From JAMXLO01 sp963812475 (GTDB lineage: Bacteria; Pseudomonadota; Alphaproteobacteria; Acetobacterales; Acetobacteraceae), in the NCBI GenBank assembly GCA_963812475.1, contig CAWEVI010000042.1, positions 124,001-188,000 of the forward strand: a DNA stretch of 64,000 nt, in the 5' to 3' direction. The notes under the pieces are model-generated. The model was given only the letters and a program-made list of their open reading frames with translations, did not search any database and was not told where the DNA came from. Below are positions 62,270 to 64,000 of this stretch, in pieces (within the stretch, counting starts at the first letter, position 1; the number at the start of each line of letters is the position of its first letter). The translations under genes were made by a program, and so were the position numbers.

Positions 62270-63280
62270 TACCAGTCCGATGGACATGATGGTCCATGGT
62301 GGGGCCTCGAGTTTGTTCGAGGCATCGCAGCAGTGATCGAGCAGAGCATCAGCGTTGTCGAACAGCCGATTGGAGAGCCAGTTGTTGTGAATAATACCGC
62401 CAGACGTTCTCCTGCGGGTTGAGTTCGGGGGACTTCGGCGGCAGCGGTACGATCGTGATGTTGTCGGGTACGGTGAAGTTGGCGGAGAGATGCCATCCAG
62501 CCTGGTCCAGCAGCAGCGCTGCGTGACGGCCGGGGGCGACATCGGCGGAGATCGCCGCGAGATGCAGGTCCTCGATCATCGCCGTGTTGCACCAGGGCAG
62601 GATCGAGCCGGCCGGCCTCGCCTTCTTTGGGACAGATGGCGCCTACGGCCGGCTGCCCCGCTTCGCCCAGCGACGGGTGATCTTGTTCTTCTGGCCGATC
62701 CTGGCTTCGTCGCCGAACCACCTCTATATCGCCGGCATCGACGCCCCGCTGGCGCGCCATCGCCACCAGTGTGGCGGGCCACTTTTTTTCAAAGCCTCGA
62801 CGGCGCCCGCCTTCTGCGCGTGATGGCGTGGGCGCGCCTACAGCTTGCGGTATCCGATGGCCCGCAACTCGCGGCTGAGCGTCTGCTTCGAGACGCTGAT
62901 CGTGGTATTCCTCCCAGATCCATTGGCAGAGATCGATGGTCCGCCAGCGGATCACGCCCTGCACCGCCGGAGCAATTGGGCCGTTCTCGACCATCGCCGC
63001 AAGCGCTGCGCGTTGCTCGTCATTGAGCCGCGACGGCTGGCCGGGAGCCGTGCGGTCGACTGAAGCCCCCGGGACTGGGCGCGTTGAACCGCAGAACCCA
63101 ATCACGCACAACTTGCAGCGTCACCCCGCCAGCCGCCGCCGCTTGCGTGCGGCTGCCTCCATCGTAGATCAATGCCAGCGCCTACAATTGTCGGACCTGA
63201 TCGGCGTCCTCACTCGCGCGCGCCAGACCGCGCAGCCCCGCCGCATCATGATCCTGCCTCAGTGGGATTGGCTTCCCCAT
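62270..63280 (-). mobile_element. Decayed IS630-family insertion sequence
   Basis: The remnant starts on the minus strand with MGKPIPLRQDHDAAGLRGLAR after AAGGAGG. It has a TAG at 63182-63184 and then ALIYDGGSRTQAAAAGGVTLQVVRDWVLRFN. The second frame has PGQPSRLNDEQRAALAAMVENGP and IDLCQWIWEEY, and the third LLLDQAGWHLSANFTVPDNI with PPKSPELNPQENVW. The end, in another frame, is NNWLSNRLFDNADALLDHCCDA. Together this is a full-length IS630 transposase with at least one stop and several frameshifts. It directly adjoins the IS3 element. Terminal repeats and TA target duplications were not located. Confidence 0.86.
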
Positions 63281-64000
63281 GGCGAACCTCCTTGGCTTCC
63301 CGCCAGTCTTCAATCAGATCGGCCCCGCGCCGGGGCATGGTGGAGAACCCCAGTCCGTCCCCCGAATCTGGACTCGGATCATACCTGGAAGAGTTTCCGG
63401 TATTTTCTTTACGAGCTAGCTGCGGCTACCGACTCCCAATCAGAAATCCAATCCGTTCTTTCTAGGTGAGCTTTGATTGCGCTTTGCGCAGCAGGAGTGA
63501 GCGGTCTTCATAGACGCATGATGTCGGATACATCAGCGGTCGTGGTGCACATCTGGGTGAGATCGGCGACGGCAAGTAGGCAAAGACACTCACTGCATCC
63601 CGGTGGTCAACGTCGGCACAGGAAACGGGTCGCAAGGCTGAGCCGGTCGCCGGTGGTGCCTTTGTCAATCGGAATTGATTCCTCTAATTTTCAATAATTA
63701 CCGATTGCAGCTGCCGCGCTGTCGGACGAAGGGCGATGCCGCCACCGCAATGGCGACTGAATGCCCTGGAGCGCCTCCACCTCACGCCACATCCCCCGAG
63801 GTGGTAGTGGGCCAGTATCAGGAAAGAGATTGATGGGCTGGAGGAGAGTCCATCTCAATTATCCCTTTGACAAAGCGGTAAATATTCCGACGATGGAAGA
63901 GCGTGACAGGCCGGCGTCTCTGACGAGGTTGGATATTCTGTGAAGTGGGATAAGCGAGGCAATGATACTTGCCGGTATCGGAGCTTACGCTAGGTGGCTG
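63281..64000. other. Gene-poor end of window
   Basis: About 720 bp to the right edge, with lower GC stretches than elsewhere (for example around 63680-63700). No frame longer than about 75 codons exists, and none resembles a known family or has a good ribosome site. It may be flanking debris of the IS region or the upstream part of a gene beyond the edge. Confidence 0.5.

Noticed and set aside
63281..64000. Small open frames at the right end
   Set aside because: No ribosome sites, no family resemblance and lengths expected by chance.

Overview
The window reads as high-GC chromosomal DNA from an alphaproteobacterium. The basis is the gene content (IalB-like protein, DUF1223, DUF2934, CHCC zinc-finger protein beside polA, Fsr-type exporter, KorA/KorB with a GltD-like third subunit), tRNA genes with encoded CCA ends, and two dispersed palindromes of types common between alphaproteobacterial genes. 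A Rhodospirillales/Acetobacteraceae-like host is my best guess, but that is inference from gene content and not from a marker gene. There is no rRNA, no CRISPR array, no phage module and no replication origin.

Layout. 0-8.3 kb: an MFS transporter cut by the left edge, an orphan solute-binding protein, and a four-gene plus-strand operon (nicotinamidase-like hydrolase, sugar-nucleotide epimerase, YdcF-like protein, large TPR protein with a frameshift). 8.3-16.2 kb: an acyl-CoA carboxyltransferase, a three-gene 2-oxoacid oxidoreductase of the KorABC type (probably NADP-linked) and another orphan binding protein. 16.3-20.1 kb: a minus-strand operon for a two-subunit molybdenum hydroxylase and an aminotransferase. 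20.3-24.7 kb: VOC protein, a broken old-yellow-enzyme gene, a MarR regulator with a probable operator, and a D-aminoacylase-like amidohydrolase ended by a strong terminator. 24.8-36 kb is mostly housekeeping: a methyltransferase, SpoU methylase, IalB-like protein, rlmN, argG, DUF1223, transporters and a glycosyltransferase. 36-48 kb: a tyrosinase, polA with an overlapping zinc-finger gene, a lipoprotein hydrolase, tRNA-Arg, a diguanylate cyclase, uvrB and an SDR.

48-60 kb is catabolic and accessory: nitroreductase, carboxymuconolactone decarboxylase-like protein, epimerase, a frameshifted luciferase-like monooxygenase, an iron alcohol dehydrogenase, a junction where an EAL gene tail meets a headless sugar-binding protein, a class III CoA-transferase, and a four-gene operon. 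That operon holds two CoA-transferases, of which one lacks the usual catalytic Asp, a DUF35 zinc-ribbon protein and a thiolase-fold protein without the usual nucleophilic Cys. 60-64 kb: tRNA-Ser and tRNA-Thr, then a decayed IS3-family and a decayed IS630-family element, and a gene-poor end.

The most promising unit is the 55.4-59.8 kb operon, which looks like a heteromeric CoA-activation enzyme plus a C-C bond-cleaving Ltp2/DUF35-type complex for an unknown carboxylic acid. Single-base frameshifts recur at 7.86, 21.0 and 51.4 kb as well as in the IS elements, so read-level checking is needed before these genes are called dead.
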